Position numbers and translations under genes: made by a program
Assembly (NCBI RefSeq): GCF_018448785.1
Contig: NZ_JAHCLU010000019.1
Coordinates: forward strand, 1 to 64,000
DNA: 64,000 nt
Reading direction: 5' to 3'
Origin: Halomonas jincaotanensis
GTDB taxonomy: Bacteria; Pseudomonadota; Gammaproteobacteria; Pseudomonadales; Halomonadaceae
The notes under the pieces: generated by a model
Told to the model about the DNA's origin: nothing
Seen by the model: only the letters and a program-made list of their open reading frames with translations
The model's database searches: none
In this document: positions 1-8,784 of the stretch, in pieces
Layout: the number at the start of each line of letters is the position of its first letter
Numbering within the stretch: the stretch's first letter is position 1

Positions 1-104
1 CCAACAAGGAAAGGTCATGCGGGTCGGGGGGACAATCTGTTGTGATGATTTACGGACTTATAGCGCCGGCGTCGACACGGGCACGTCCACCACCACAACA
101 TCGG
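1..104 (+). promoter_or_regulatory. Probable CRISPR leader (leader-proximal flank)
   Basis: This is the non-repetitive flank left of the first intact repeat. No earlier or decayed repeat can be recognised at the expected 33+35 spacing. Because the decayed repeat is at the far right end of the array, this side should be the leader, from which the array is transcribed and into which new spacers enter. The leader role is inferred; I see no clear -35/-10 pair, and the window edge may cut the leader. Confidence 0.5.
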
Positions 105-3100
105 GTCGCGGCCCGCACGGGTCGCGCGGATAGAAACTGCCTCGGCGGTTTGGTGCTCTTGCCACATCTGAGGTCGCGGCCCGCACGGGTCGCGCGGATA
201 GAAACGTTCGCAGCTCGGGCCGATCCTCGAGGAGTTGGAGTCGCGGCCCGCACGGGTCGCGCGGATAGAAACTTTGCCGGTGACATGCGCTCGGCCTTGA
301 CCTACCGTCGCGGCCCGCACGGGTCGCGCGGATAGAAACGTTAATCTTGCTGTTGAGGTGTCCCATGAATGATGTCGCGGCCCGCACGGGTCGCGCGGAT
401 AGAAACATGGCCAGGGCCGCACCCTCTACATAGGCAAGCGGTCGCGGCCCGCACGGGTCGCGCGGATAGAAACATCTACCCTGATCGGCGTGACTTTAAA
501 CCCGAGTCGTCGCGGCCCGCACGGGTCGCGCGGATAGAAACCTCCTCATGTTGTTTCAAACATCATACATGAAGGTCGCGGCCCGCACGGGTCGCGCGGA
601 TAGAAACGGTCATCACAGGCTCGCCGGCCTTATCGGTCACCGCGTCGCGGCCCGCACGGGTCGCGCGGATAGAAACAAGGCGTGGTTGGTCGCGATCTAC
701 CGCAGCATCAAGTCGCGGCCCGCACGGGTCGCGCGGATAGAAACGCCGGCTGAGTCGAACTGATTACCACCGCTCTCCTGTCGCGGCCCGCACGGGTCGC
801 GCGGATAGAAACTACAACGAGGAGACGGGGCAGCTCACGCGGCGCTGGAGTCGCGGCCCGCACGGGTCGCGCGGATAGAAACGCCATCACCCTCGGAGTC
901 AAATGCAGTCACACCGAGTCGCGGCCCGCACGGGTCGCGCGGATAGAAACGGGATCGAGCAGGGCCGGCTGACCAGTAGCTTGCAGGTCGCGGCCCGCAC
1001 GGGTCGCGCGGATAGAAACTGACAGCGAGGACGATGTTTACAGCAAGTTCAGCAGTGTCGCGGCCCGCACGGGTCGCGCGGATAGAAACGAGGACCCCTC
1101 TATCTGGCTGAGCCAGGAAAACGCGTCGCGGCCCGCACGGGTCGCGCGGATAGAAACTTGACCTGGATGGCATCGATACCGACGGTAATCCCGGTCGCGG
1201 CCCGCACGGGTCGCGCGGATAGAAACGCCTCGTCGATGCGGGCGATGGACAGCGCGCCAGGTCGCGGCCCGCACGGGTCGCGCGGATAGAAACTCGCCCA
1301 GCTCGTCTTCCCATGTCTCGCCGAGCGGTCGCGGCCCGCACGGGTCGCGCGGATAGAAACCTTCGCGATGCGCGTAACCATCCCCCGGTCGGCAGGGTGG
1401 TCGCGGCCCGCACGGGTCGCGCGGATAGAAACGCCGAGATCAGCACCAAGCCATCCACGCTGCGTGAAAGTCGCGGCCCGCACGGGTCGCGCGGATAGAA
1501 ACGCCTGCCATGCCTGTCATGACGCGCTCGATGGGGTCGCGGCCCGCACGGGTCGCGCGGATAGAAACGTACAGGTCTTTACCAATGACGGCATCGGGGC
1601 AAGTCGCGGCCCGCACGGGTCGCGCGGATAGAAACTTCACAGGAACCTCGTAAACGCGATGCCAGGATGTCGCGGCCCGCACGGGTCGCGCGGATAGAAA
1701 CATGCCGTCACCGGCGCCGCATCCTGAACAGAAATAGTCGCGGCCCGCACGGGTCGCGCGGATAGAAACGTCTAGTTGTGCAATTAGATCGCCAGAACCG
1801 CCGAGTCGCGGCCCGCACGGGTCGCGCGGATAGAAACAGGACTTACGGAGGCAATTATGCCACAGCAGCTCAGGTCGCGGCCCGCACGGGTCGCGCGGAT
1901 AGAAACGCCGATCCGCAGGGCGCCGAATCCCACGAGATCAAGTCGCGGCCCGCACGGGTCGCGCGGATAGAAACCCTGCTCGCTTTGCGGGATGACGCCG
2001 TGTGACGCGTCGCGGCCCGCACGGGTCGCGCGGATAGAAACTTTGCCTGCTCTTTGCTGTCGTGAAAGCCCAGCCGTCGCGGCCCGCACGGGTCGCGCGG
2101 ATAGAAACCTAAACGGTGCCGGCTTCGATGTGACGGCCGTTGCCGTCGCGGCCCGCACGGGTCGCGCGGATAGAAACCACTACTCTCCGTGTCCTTTGCG
2201 CTCCGCCACGGGTCGCGGCCCGCACGGGTCGCGCGGATAGAAACGGGCCGCAAGCTCAACGGCTACGCTGATAGCGCGCCGTCGCGGCCCGCACGGGTCG
2301 CGCGGATAGAAACTTCCTGATTTAGTTCGCACTGCTACTACATGGGAGTCGCGGCCCGCACGGGTCGCGCGGATAGAAACTGGTGCGTAGTCTTCGTGAC
2401 ATCTCACGGCGCTGGGTCGCGGCCCGCACGGGTCGCGCGGATAGAAACTCCCTGGACGCGTTACGAATTGGAGCTGCACAGCCGTCGCGGCCCGCACGGG
2501 TCGCGCGGATAGAAACACCTGTACGTTGACCTGTCCGATCTGACGAACAGGTCGCGGCCCGCACGGGTCGCGCGGATAGAAACGTTCTCAAAATAATGAG
2601 GTTCTAACTATGGCTGTGTCGCGGCCCGCACGGGTCGCGCGGATAGAAACATCGCCCTCGCCGCCGTCGCGGTCTCGATCTCGGGTCGCGGCCCGCACGG
2701 GTCGCGCGGATAGAAACTGGCTCTCCTGTATTTCAGCGGGCAAATGATAACGGGTCGCGGCCCGCACGGGTCGCGCGGATAGAAACGGCGCGGACCAGCG
2801 AGCGCATCTCCTGCTCAAGCTGTCGCGGCCCGCACGGGTCGCGCGGATAGAAACGCATACGCCCACATGGGCCACCTGCACCACATCGAGTCGCGGCCCG
2901 CACGGGTCGCGCGGATAGAAACGCCGTGGTAGACGCAATACACCAGCGCTCCGTACTGGTCGCGGCCCGCACGGGTCGCGCGGATAGAAACCTCAGACAC
3001 CAAAGGCGCCACAGACCCGACCAGCGTCGCGGCCCGCACGGGTCGCGCGGATAGAAACTTTTACAGCATTGTCTTCTAGCGCATCTTTATACAGGTCGCG

Positions 3101-4006
3101 GCCCGCACGGGTCGCGCGGATAGAAACGGGCCGATCAACTCGGGAAGATAGATATCCAGATTGTCGCGGCCCGCACGGGTCGCGCGGATAGAAACACGCA
3201 GCACGATCTGCGAGCAAAGGTAGGCAGCGAGTCGCGGCCCGCACGGGTCGCGCGGATAGAAACAACACGCCCGTGCTGTACGGCACGACTGATGCGTTGT
3301 CGCGGCCCGCACGGGTCGCGCGGATAGAAACGCCCGGCAAGCCGAGGTCGAGATCGTCAGCGGCGGTCGCGGCCCGCACGGGTCGCGCGGATAGAAACGC
3401 TCTGCGCTTCTTGTTCTTAAGGTTGCTGTACTGGTCGCGGCCCGCACGGGTCGCGCGGATAGAAACGACGCCATGGTCGAGAGCGCCTGGAAGCAATCCG
3501 AGTCGCGGCCCGCACGGGTCGCGCGGATAGAAACATATCGGCATCCTTAATGTTATGCGGATAACTGCATGTCGCGGCCCGCACGGGTCGCGCGGATAGA
3601 AACGCCGTCGGCCCGCTGATCCGCACCATCGGCGAGGTCGCGGCCCGCACGGGTCGCGCGGATAGAAACGTGCAACTCGCGGGTTTCGATATTGCGCTGT
3701 CCTCGTCGCGGCCCGCACGGGTCGCGCGGATAGAAACGTCGTGCGGCGGCTAAAATTACACGTTTAGACATGTCGCGGCCCGCACGGGTCGTGCGGATAG
3801 AAACACGGCCCTCAGATAACCATTGCAGGATATCAAACCGTCGCGGCCCGCACGGGTCGCGCGGATAGAAACTGTCATACCGGAGAACATCGAACGACGC
3901 CCCGCGTCGCGGCCCGCACGGGTCGCGCGGATAGAAACCGTGTCGCCTATGTCGAGACGGCCAAGGGGTCCGGGTCGCGACCCTTGCGGGCTGCAGTTCG
4001 CTGCCG
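105..4006 (+). CRISPR. CRISPR array, type I-C-like, 57 full repeats plus one decayed repeat
   Basis: The 33-bp repeat begins GTCGCGGCCC and ends GGATAGAAAC. I count 57 copies with starts at 105, 173, 240, 307 and so on to 3906. All look identical except the copy at 3772-3804, which has one C-to-T change (GGGTCGTGCG). The 57 spacers are all different by eye, mostly 34-36 bp (range 33-39). Repeat bases 3-11 and 14-22 form a 9-bp stem (one G-U pair) around a CA loop, leaving a 3' tail ending AUAGAAAC. Length, stem position and GAAAC end resemble type I-C (Cas5d-processed) repeats, which usually end ATTGAAAC. No cas gene is in the window. All open frames across this region are read-throughs of the repeats. 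Confidence 0.98.
3974..4006 (+). repeat. Decayed terminal CRISPR repeat
   Basis: After a normal 35-bp spacer (3939-3973) the sequence GTCGCGACCCTTGCGGGC matches the first half of the repeat with a few changes, while the second half has lost the GGATAGAAAC end. Decay of the last repeat is typical of the leader-distal end, so it orients the array left to right. Confidence 0.85.
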
Positions 4007-4068
4007 CCCAGGCAGCTCAGACATCCGTGTCCGCGGCCAATGACGCTCTTCATTCGCCTTGCTAGAAT

Positions 4069-4094
4069 GAGTAAAAAAGGAATACTTTATACTC
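4069..4094 (+). promoter_or_regulatory. Possible promoter/operator of the toxin-antitoxin pair
   Basis: This AT-rich stretch lies directly before the toxin ATG. Its ends, GAGTA (4069-4073) and TACTC (4090-4094), are inverted repeats. TTGCTA at 4058-4063 with TACTTT 18 bp later could serve as -35 and -10. RHH antitoxins usually bind such palindromes and repress their own operon. The assignment here is inference from position and symmetry. Confidence 0.35.
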
Positions 4095-4358
4095 ATGAGC
4101 GATTTCGAATTCGACGACGCCAAGAGCCAGGCCAATCTGGAAAAGCATGGGATTGACTTCCATACGGCTCAGGAACTCTGGAAAGATCCTGATCTTCTGG
4201 AGTTCAAGGCTAACTTTGACGATGAACCCCGGTTTCTTGTCATCGGCTGTATTGCTAAAAAACACTGGTCTGCCGTGATCACTTACAGGAACCAGAGAGT
4301 TCGCCTGATCTCTGTCAGACGCTCCCGCAAGAAAGAGGTAGAGCTATATGAAAGCTAA
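4095..4358 (+). CDS. brnT: BrnT-family toxin (type II TA, RNase)
   Basis: An 87-residue protein with the BrnT layout: FEFDDAK at residues 4-10, KHGIDF at 17-22, a central beta-sheet stretch (RFLVIGC) and a basic C-terminal segment (ISVRRSRKKE). BrnT proteins are RelE-fold ribonucleases that stop translation under stress and are neutralised by a DNA-binding antitoxin. An AAGGA ribosome-binding site lies ahead of the ATG. The antitoxin gene overlaps its end by 11 bp, the usual toxin-first order for this family. It starts about 90 bp after the decayed CRISPR repeat. Family assignment is confident; activity is inferred. Confidence 0.9.
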   Translation: MSDFEFDDAKSQANLEKHGIDFHTAQELWKDPDLLEFKANFDDEPRFLVIGCIAKKHWSAVITYRNQRVRLISVRRSRKKEVELYES

Positions 4359-4617
4359 GGACTTCGATAAAAAATTTGATGAAGGCAACGAAGACATTGT
4401 TGATGACCTTGAGCTTTCGAGCGGCCGTCGCGTCAACCAAGTCCAAAAGCGTATCAATGTCGACTTTCCGACTTGGGTCGTCGAGTCTCTGGATCGTGAA
4501 GCCGCTCGTATAGGGGTTACTCGGCAATCAATCATCAAAGTCTGGTTGGTGGAGCGCCTACAGGCCGAAGCTGCTAACAAGCCGCTGGAGAGTGAGGGCT
4601 CAGACGGAGCAAATTAG
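4348..4617 (+). CDS. brnA: CopG/ribbon-helix-helix antitoxin (BrnA-type partner)
   Basis: An 89-residue acidic protein. Residues about 33-72 (from VQKRINVDFPTWVV to IIKVWLVERL) form a ribbon-helix-helix domain: a beta strand, a helix with LDREAARIG, then a second helix with TRQSIIKVWL. The N-terminal part (KAKDFDKKFDEGNEDI) is the probable toxin-wrapping region. It overlaps the toxin gene, so the two are one transcript and translationally coupled. It should bind BrnT and repress the operon. The sequence is closer to CopG partners of BrnT-like toxins than to the original Brucella BrnA, so the symbol is used by position. Confidence 0.8.
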   Translation: MKAKDFDKKFDEGNEDIVDDLELSSGRRVNQVQKRINVDFPTWVVESLDREAARIGVTRQSIIKVWLVERLQAEAANKPLESEGSDGAN

Positions 4618-4661
4618 TGGGGCGACATATTGCCATCGCGCAAGCAGATGAGATAAAGCCA

Positions 4662-5684
4662 TTATCCTGTTGATGTTTCTGACGCCGCAAACTCCTCGGT
4701 ATCGATCTCCGCTTGCTGGGCATCACTGTAGCGGCCGCCGGCCACCTGGTCTGGTGTCATCATGGTGTTCAGGCGGACAACGGTCTCTGGCGCCAGGCGG
4801 ATATCCTCCGCCGCCAGGTTCTCGCGCATATGCGCGCTGGAGCGCGAGCCGGGAATCGGAATGATGTCGTCTCCCTGCGCCTTGAGCCAGGCCAGCGCCA
4901 GTTGCCCCGGCGTCACGCCGAGTTCCTGCGCGATGGCTGTGAAGTCCGTCAGCAGGCTCAGGTTACGGGGATAGTTCTCATCACTGAAGCGCGGCATGTT
5001 GCGGCGCATGTCGCTCTCCTCGAGGCTTGCCGGCTCCTTGACGGTACCAGTAAGGAAACCTCTGCCCAACGGGCTGAAAGCGACCAGCGCGATGCCTAAC
5101 GTTCGGCAGGCGTCGATCAGCGCGATCTCGGGGTTGCGTGTCCATAGGGAGTATTCGGACTGCACCACCGCAACGGGATGCTCGGCATTGGCGCGGCGCA
5201 GGGTAGTCGCTGACACTTCGGATAGCCCGACGGCGCGTATCTTGCCTTCCTGCACCAGGCGCCCCAGTGCCCCGACGCTCTCCTCGATGGGCACCTGGCG
5301 GTCCAGGCGGTGGAGGTAATACACGTCTAGATGGTCGGTGCGCAGGCGCTGCAGGCTTGCCTCGCACTGGTGTCGGATCGTGTCGGGACGACCGTCGACG
5401 ACTTTCTTGCCGATCTCGGGATCGATGGCCATGCCGCACTTGCTGGCCAGCAACACCTGGTGACGCTTGCCCTGGAACGCCCGGCCCACTAGGCGTTCGT
5501 TGGCGGTGGCGCCATAAAGGGTCGCGGTATCGAAGTGGCGATAGCCCATCTCGAAGGCGGCATCGAGGGCGCGCAGCGCCTCAGGCTCGGGGACGGGCGT
5601 ACCGTAGCCATGGGAGAGGTTCATGCAGCCCAGGCCGATGGTGGGTGAGGCAACGTCCTTGAGACGAGCAAAGAGTGTCGACAT
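4662..5684 (-). CDS. Aldo/keto reductase
   Basis: A 340-residue NADPH-dependent oxidoreductase with a TIM-barrel fold. The catalytic tetrad is visible: Asp52 and Tyr57 in FDTATLYG, Lys82 in LLASKCGM and His125 in YYLHRLDR. The C-terminal IPIPGSRS motif binds NADP phosphate. The start at 5684 (MSTLFARLKD) is chosen because an AGGGA site lies just upstream and homologues begin here; an upstream in-frame start would add 27 unlikely residues. Substrate is unknown; the family reduces aldehydes and ketones. A truncated, decayed copy of its first 138 codons lies at 7755-8168. Confidence 0.92.
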   Translation of the reverse strand: MSTLFARLKDVASPTIGLGCMNLSHGYGTPVPEPEALRALDAAFEMGYRHFDTATLYGATANERLVGRAFQGKRHQVLLASKCGMAIDPEIGKKVVDGRPDTIRHQCEASLQRLRTDHLDVYYLHRLDRQVPIEESVGALGRLVQEGKIRAVGLSEVSATTLRRANAEHPVAVVQSEYSLWTRNPEIALIDACRTLGIALVAFSPLGRGFLTGTVKEPASLEESDMRRNMPRFSDENYPRNLSLLTDFTAIAQELGVTPGQLALAWLKAQGDDIIPIPGSRSSAHMRENLAAEDIRLAPETVVRLNTMMTPDQVAGGRYSDAQQAEIDTEEFAASETSTG

Positions 5685-5884
5685 GGCAATCCCTGTAAGG
5701 CGGCAGACAAGAGACACACCGGGAGGGCGGTGTGCGTATCTTGCCATCATGCCGAGGCGGGCCAATATGTTGCAAGAGCAAGGACGTCACTGGGTGAGTG
5801 CGTTAGAGTGTTTCCCCGCGTGCCAACGAACGACTATCGGCAGAGTTCCACCAACGCCGGTTGGGAAAGCGAAACGGAGTTGAT

Positions 5885-6919
5885 GTGATCCATTCCATCT
5901 GCATTATGCGACTCTCCGCCATCGGCGATGTCACCCACGTGGTGCCGGTCGTGCTGAGCCTGCAGGAACAAGTGCCGGGCATCGAGATCACCTGGGTAAT
6001 TGGCAAATTGGAAGCCAAGCTGATTGGCGATTTGCCCGGGGTAGAGTTCGTCGTTTTTGACAAGAAAGCCGGCCGCGAAGGCTATCGGGATTTACGCCGT
6101 GCCATGAAGGGCCGGCATTTCGATGCCTTGCTGCATATGCAGGTGTCGATGCGTGCCAATCTGGCCGCTGCCCTGATTCCGGCGGCGATCAAGGTCGGCT
6201 ACGACAAGGCCCGCAGCAAGGACCTGCACAGCCTGTTTATCAATCGCCGTATCCCGGCGCAGCCGCAACAGCATGTTCGCGATTGCCTGGCGAGTTTTCT
6301 TGAACCCCTCGGCCTGGCGCCGGCGCCGCCGGCATGGCAGATACCTCTGACAGATGCCGACCATGCGTTCGCTCGCCAACACCTGGCGCAGGACCGGATG
6401 AACCTGGTGATCAGCCCCTGTGCCAGCCACACCTTGCGCAACTGGCCATCGGAGCGCTATGCCGCGCTGGCCGACCATGCCAAGGCAGCGCATAACGCTA
6501 ACGTGATTCTGGTAGGTAGCCCGGCGGCGTTTGAAAAAACCGTCTGCCAGGAGATCGAAAACCAGATGAGCGAGGATGTCGTCAATCTCTGTGGCCAGGA
6601 CACCCTCAAACAGCTCGCGGCCCTGCTGGCCGGTGCGGATTTGCTGGTTTCACCAGACACTGGCCCGGCCCACATCGCCAGTGCCATGGGCACGGATGTA
6701 CTCGGGCTTTATGCCGCCAGTAATCCCGATCGCTCGGGACCTTATCAATCACTGCCCTGGTGTGTGAACCGCTACCCGGAGGCGTTGGAGACCTTCACCG
6801 GCAAAACCGTTTCACAGGCTCGCTGGGGGGCAAAAGCTGAGTTCGAAGGGGCGATGGAAATGATTTCGATCAACGATGCGACCGACATGCTGGATCGGTG
6901 GGTGACGGCAAGACGTTAA
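5885..6919 (+). CDS. Glycosyltransferase family 9 (heptosyltransferase-like)
   Basis: A 344-residue GT9 enzyme, the family that adds heptose to the lipopolysaccharide inner core at the cytoplasmic face of the inner membrane. It shows the N-terminal MRLSAIGDV nucleotide-fold motif, SPCASHTLRNWP in the middle and SPDTGPAHIASAMGT near residue 254, the ADP-sugar site. A GTG start at 5885 is chosen because CGGAG lies five bases before it; the in-frame TTG at 5861 lacks a site. Acceptor specificity (WaaC, WaaF or another) cannot be read from sequence. Confidence 0.88.
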   Translation: MIHSICIMRLSAIGDVTHVVPVVLSLQEQVPGIEITWVIGKLEAKLIGDLPGVEFVVFDKKAGREGYRDLRRAMKGRHFDALLHMQVSMRANLAAALIPAAIKVGYDKARSKDLHSLFINRRIPAQPQQHVRDCLASFLEPLGLAPAPPAWQIPLTDADHAFARQHLAQDRMNLVISPCASHTLRNWPSERYAALADHAKAAHNANVILVGSPAAFEKTVCQEIENQMSEDVVNLCGQDTLKQLAALLAGADLLVSPDTGPAHIASAMGTDVLGLYAASNPDRSGPYQSLPWCVNRYPEALETFTGKTVSQARWGAKAEFEGAMEMISINDATDMLDRWVTARR

Positions 6920-6951
6920 CGGTAAATTGCCGCGACTCCCCTGGCGAGCCG

Positions 6952-7356
6952 TCATTTCCTTGCGGTGTAATCCTGATAGGACTTTTCTTCCACGAACCGC
7001 GAGCCAAGGGCCAGGTTCACTGCTTTCTTGATGGCGGCCCGTTGATCATTGGTGACATAGACGGCACGCGCCAGTTCGATAAAGCGGGGGCCGAAATCCT
7101 GCGCCGCTTCCTGGTCGCGGATGTCGTCCTCGATCACCCACAGCTCTTCATTGACGGCCTTGAGTCGGGCGCGCAACTCGGCAATTGCCGATGGGTCTTG
7201 AACCGCTTCATCCCAGGTGCGGCTCAACTCTTCCAGTTCCAGCCGCACGTTCCTGACCTTGGCTGGGTCAGCGATGCGCTCGGATTTGATTTCCAGAATG
7301 GTCATTTTATCAAGCACTTCGCCGAAGGAGACCGGCACTTGGATGACATCTTTCAT
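6952..7356 (-). CDS. DUF6165 family protein
   Basis: A 134-residue cytoplasmic, largely helical protein (PVSFGEVLDKMTILEIKSER, then Glu/Leu-rich helices). It matches what I know as DUF6165, a family of unknown biochemical role often found beside lipopolysaccharide genes. Here it is convergent with the GT9 gene, 32 bp apart, consistent with that association. The ATG at 7356 has an AGGA site; the longer frame to 7386 has none. No catalytic motif is visible. Confidence 0.75.
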   Translation of the reverse strand: MKDVIQVPVSFGEVLDKMTILEIKSERIADPAKVRNVRLELEELSRTWDEAVQDPSAIAELRARLKAVNEELWVIEDDIRDQEAAQDFGPRFIELARAVYVTNDQRAAIKKAVNLALGSRFVEEKSYQDYTARK

Positions 7357-7382
7357 AGGGGGTCCTTTGGGTCGTTGGGGGT

Positions 7383-7511
7383 TCAATTCGCCTCAGGGAC
7401 GAAGGCCATTGCCTCGTCAAAGCTATATAGGCATCTTTCGGGAAAGTCGCTCAGATCGATTTCAGCCTCAATGGCGGCTGCTCTCCTGGCGTCATCGTAG
7501 TCCGTCGGCAT
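7383..7511 (-). CDS. Possible small acidic protein upstream of the DUF6165 gene
   Basis: A 42-codon open frame reading MPTDYDDARR at its start and ending FVPEAN. It has a good GGGAG site seven bases before the ATG and lies 26 bp upstream of the DUF6165 gene on the same strand, so the two could be co-transcribed. I do not recognise the protein. Support rests on the ribosome-binding site, spacing and plausible composition only; it could be a chance frame in GC-rich DNA. Confidence 0.4.
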   Translation of the reverse strand: MPTDYDDARRAAAIEAEIDLSDFPERCLYSFDEAMAFVPEAN

Positions 7512-7523
7512 CTCTCGGCTCCC

Positions 7524-8241
7524 GAGGACTCATCGGTGATGTCCATTGACCCATGGTAAGCGCCGTGGCGCCGTCGGACCACGAGAAGACATCTTGCGAT
7601 CGCGAGGAGCACAACACCCGATCCCCGCCCGCGGGCTTCATCGTACTCGGTGTCAGGATGACCCGCTGGCTGCCGCCATCAGTCGGCTGACGCCATCAGT
7701 TGATTGGCATGCCAAGCGATCATGCGTTCCTCGTCGGTGGGGATGACCCAGCGCGCCGACGATTTCCTCGATGGGTACCCGGCGATCCAGGCGGTGAAGG
7801 TAATAGAGGTCCAGATGATCGGTGCGCAGGCGCTGAAGGCTGGCTTCGCACTGGCGTCGAATCGTGTCGGGTCGCCCGTCGGTCACCTTCTTGCCGAGCT
7901 CAGGGTCGATAGCCATGCCGCACTTGCTGGCCAGCAGGGCCTGGTCACGCTTGCCCTGGAGCGCCCGGCCCAGCAGTTGCTCGTTGGCGGTGGCCCCGAA
8001 GAGGGTCGCGGTATCGAAGTGGCGATAGCCCATGTCGAAGGCCGCATCGAGGGCGCGCAGCGCCTCGGGCTCGGGAACGGGGGTTCCGTAGCCATGGGAG
8101 AGGTTCATGCAGCCCAGGCCGATGGTGGGCGAGGAAACATCCTTGAGGCGGGCAAAGAGAGTCGACATGGTGATCCTCGTCAGGGGGGGCAGATAATTTT
8201 GCCGGCCGGCCGGCAAAGGGTCGAGCCATCATGCCGAGGTG
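7524..8241 (-). pseudogene. Chimeric pseudogene: aldo/keto reductase 5' half joined to ackA 3' end
   Basis: On the minus strand, 8168 to about 7755 encodes the first 138 residues of an aldo/keto reductase nearly identical to the intact gene at 4662-5684; the upstream flank is also related as far as 8241. The frame then runs into sequence matching the 3' end and downstream flank of ackA (7524-7758 versus 12198-12436). The junction lies in a shared GCGCCGACG-like stretch, suggesting recombination at microhomology. The copy has lost the second half of the barrel and the catalytic Tyr57 (TATLFG instead of TATLYG), so it should be inactive. The predicted 187-residue fusion is probably not a functional protein. 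Confidence 0.85.
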
Positions 8242-8607
8242 AATGCAGGAGACGCAATATGACGGTAAAGGTGGCTTCCCGCTCTTGCTGCCAAGCCTGA
8301 TAAAAGAGAACTCTCAGCTCCACAGAACCCAAGGCGTCACCGCGTCGCGGTTGGCGATCTCAATTTGCTGGGCACGAGGTTCTGCTTCCGCATGATGCGG
8401 GTTAACGCCCAATTCGCGCAGTGCATAGAGTACCAGGGGACCAGGGCAGTTCAGTTGCAGCTTTACCTGAATCCGTGAAGTCGGCGCTGGCACTCTCCCT
8501 ATCACCGACAGCGAGCATTTTTTGATCACTCGACCCGCATATCGCGAAATACGCGAGCCTGATGTCACCGACAATGCCTGGGCCCATCGCTCCGGATGGC
8601 CCGTTTT
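8242..8607. other. Gene-poor stretch with no supported gene
   Basis: Several frames are open on both strands, but none has a convincing start or a recognisable family. The minus frame ending at 8314 (LYALRELGVNPHHAEAEP) looks somewhat protein-like and may be the tail of a decayed gene. I cannot name it. Confidence 0.4.
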
Positions 8608-8775
8608 TTCACGCTTTTCTATCGCCCAGCGTGGTGGGAAAGCGGCCGTCGATGCTGTCGACGCCGGCAATTTCGAAGCACTGCCCGATGATTGACAGCC
8701 CGGCATGGCTGGTGAAGGAGATATTGGCTATATTGCCATGAAGATCAGCGGGTTAGAAGGCTTTCAGGGTGCCAG
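8608..8775 (-). pseudogene. Remnant of an IS1380-like transposase N-terminus
   Basis: On the minus strand a frame reads HGNIANISFTSHAGLS, then IIGQCFEIAGVDSID and GRFPTTLG before a stop. This resembles the N-terminal region of IS1380-type transposases as I remember them. An in-frame stop precedes the DLHGNIAN part and the frame is lost after PTTLG, so it is a dead fragment of about 50 codons. No catalytic domain or inverted repeat is seen. Family call is by recall and moderate. Confidence 0.45.
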
Positions 8776-8784
8776 CTTCACGGA

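Noticed and set aside
37..69. An extra repeat left of 105
   Set aside because: At the expected spacing the sequence shows no similarity to the repeat.
15..3823. Many open frames of 60-240 residues with repeated SARPVRAAT / ARTGRADRN peptides
   Set aside because: They are translations of CRISPR repeats and spacers; repeat length 33 is a multiple of three, which keeps frames open.
7653..8216. 187-residue aldo/keto reductase as a real gene
   Set aside because: The second half is antisense-like ackA tail sequence, the barrel is incomplete and the catalytic Tyr is lost.
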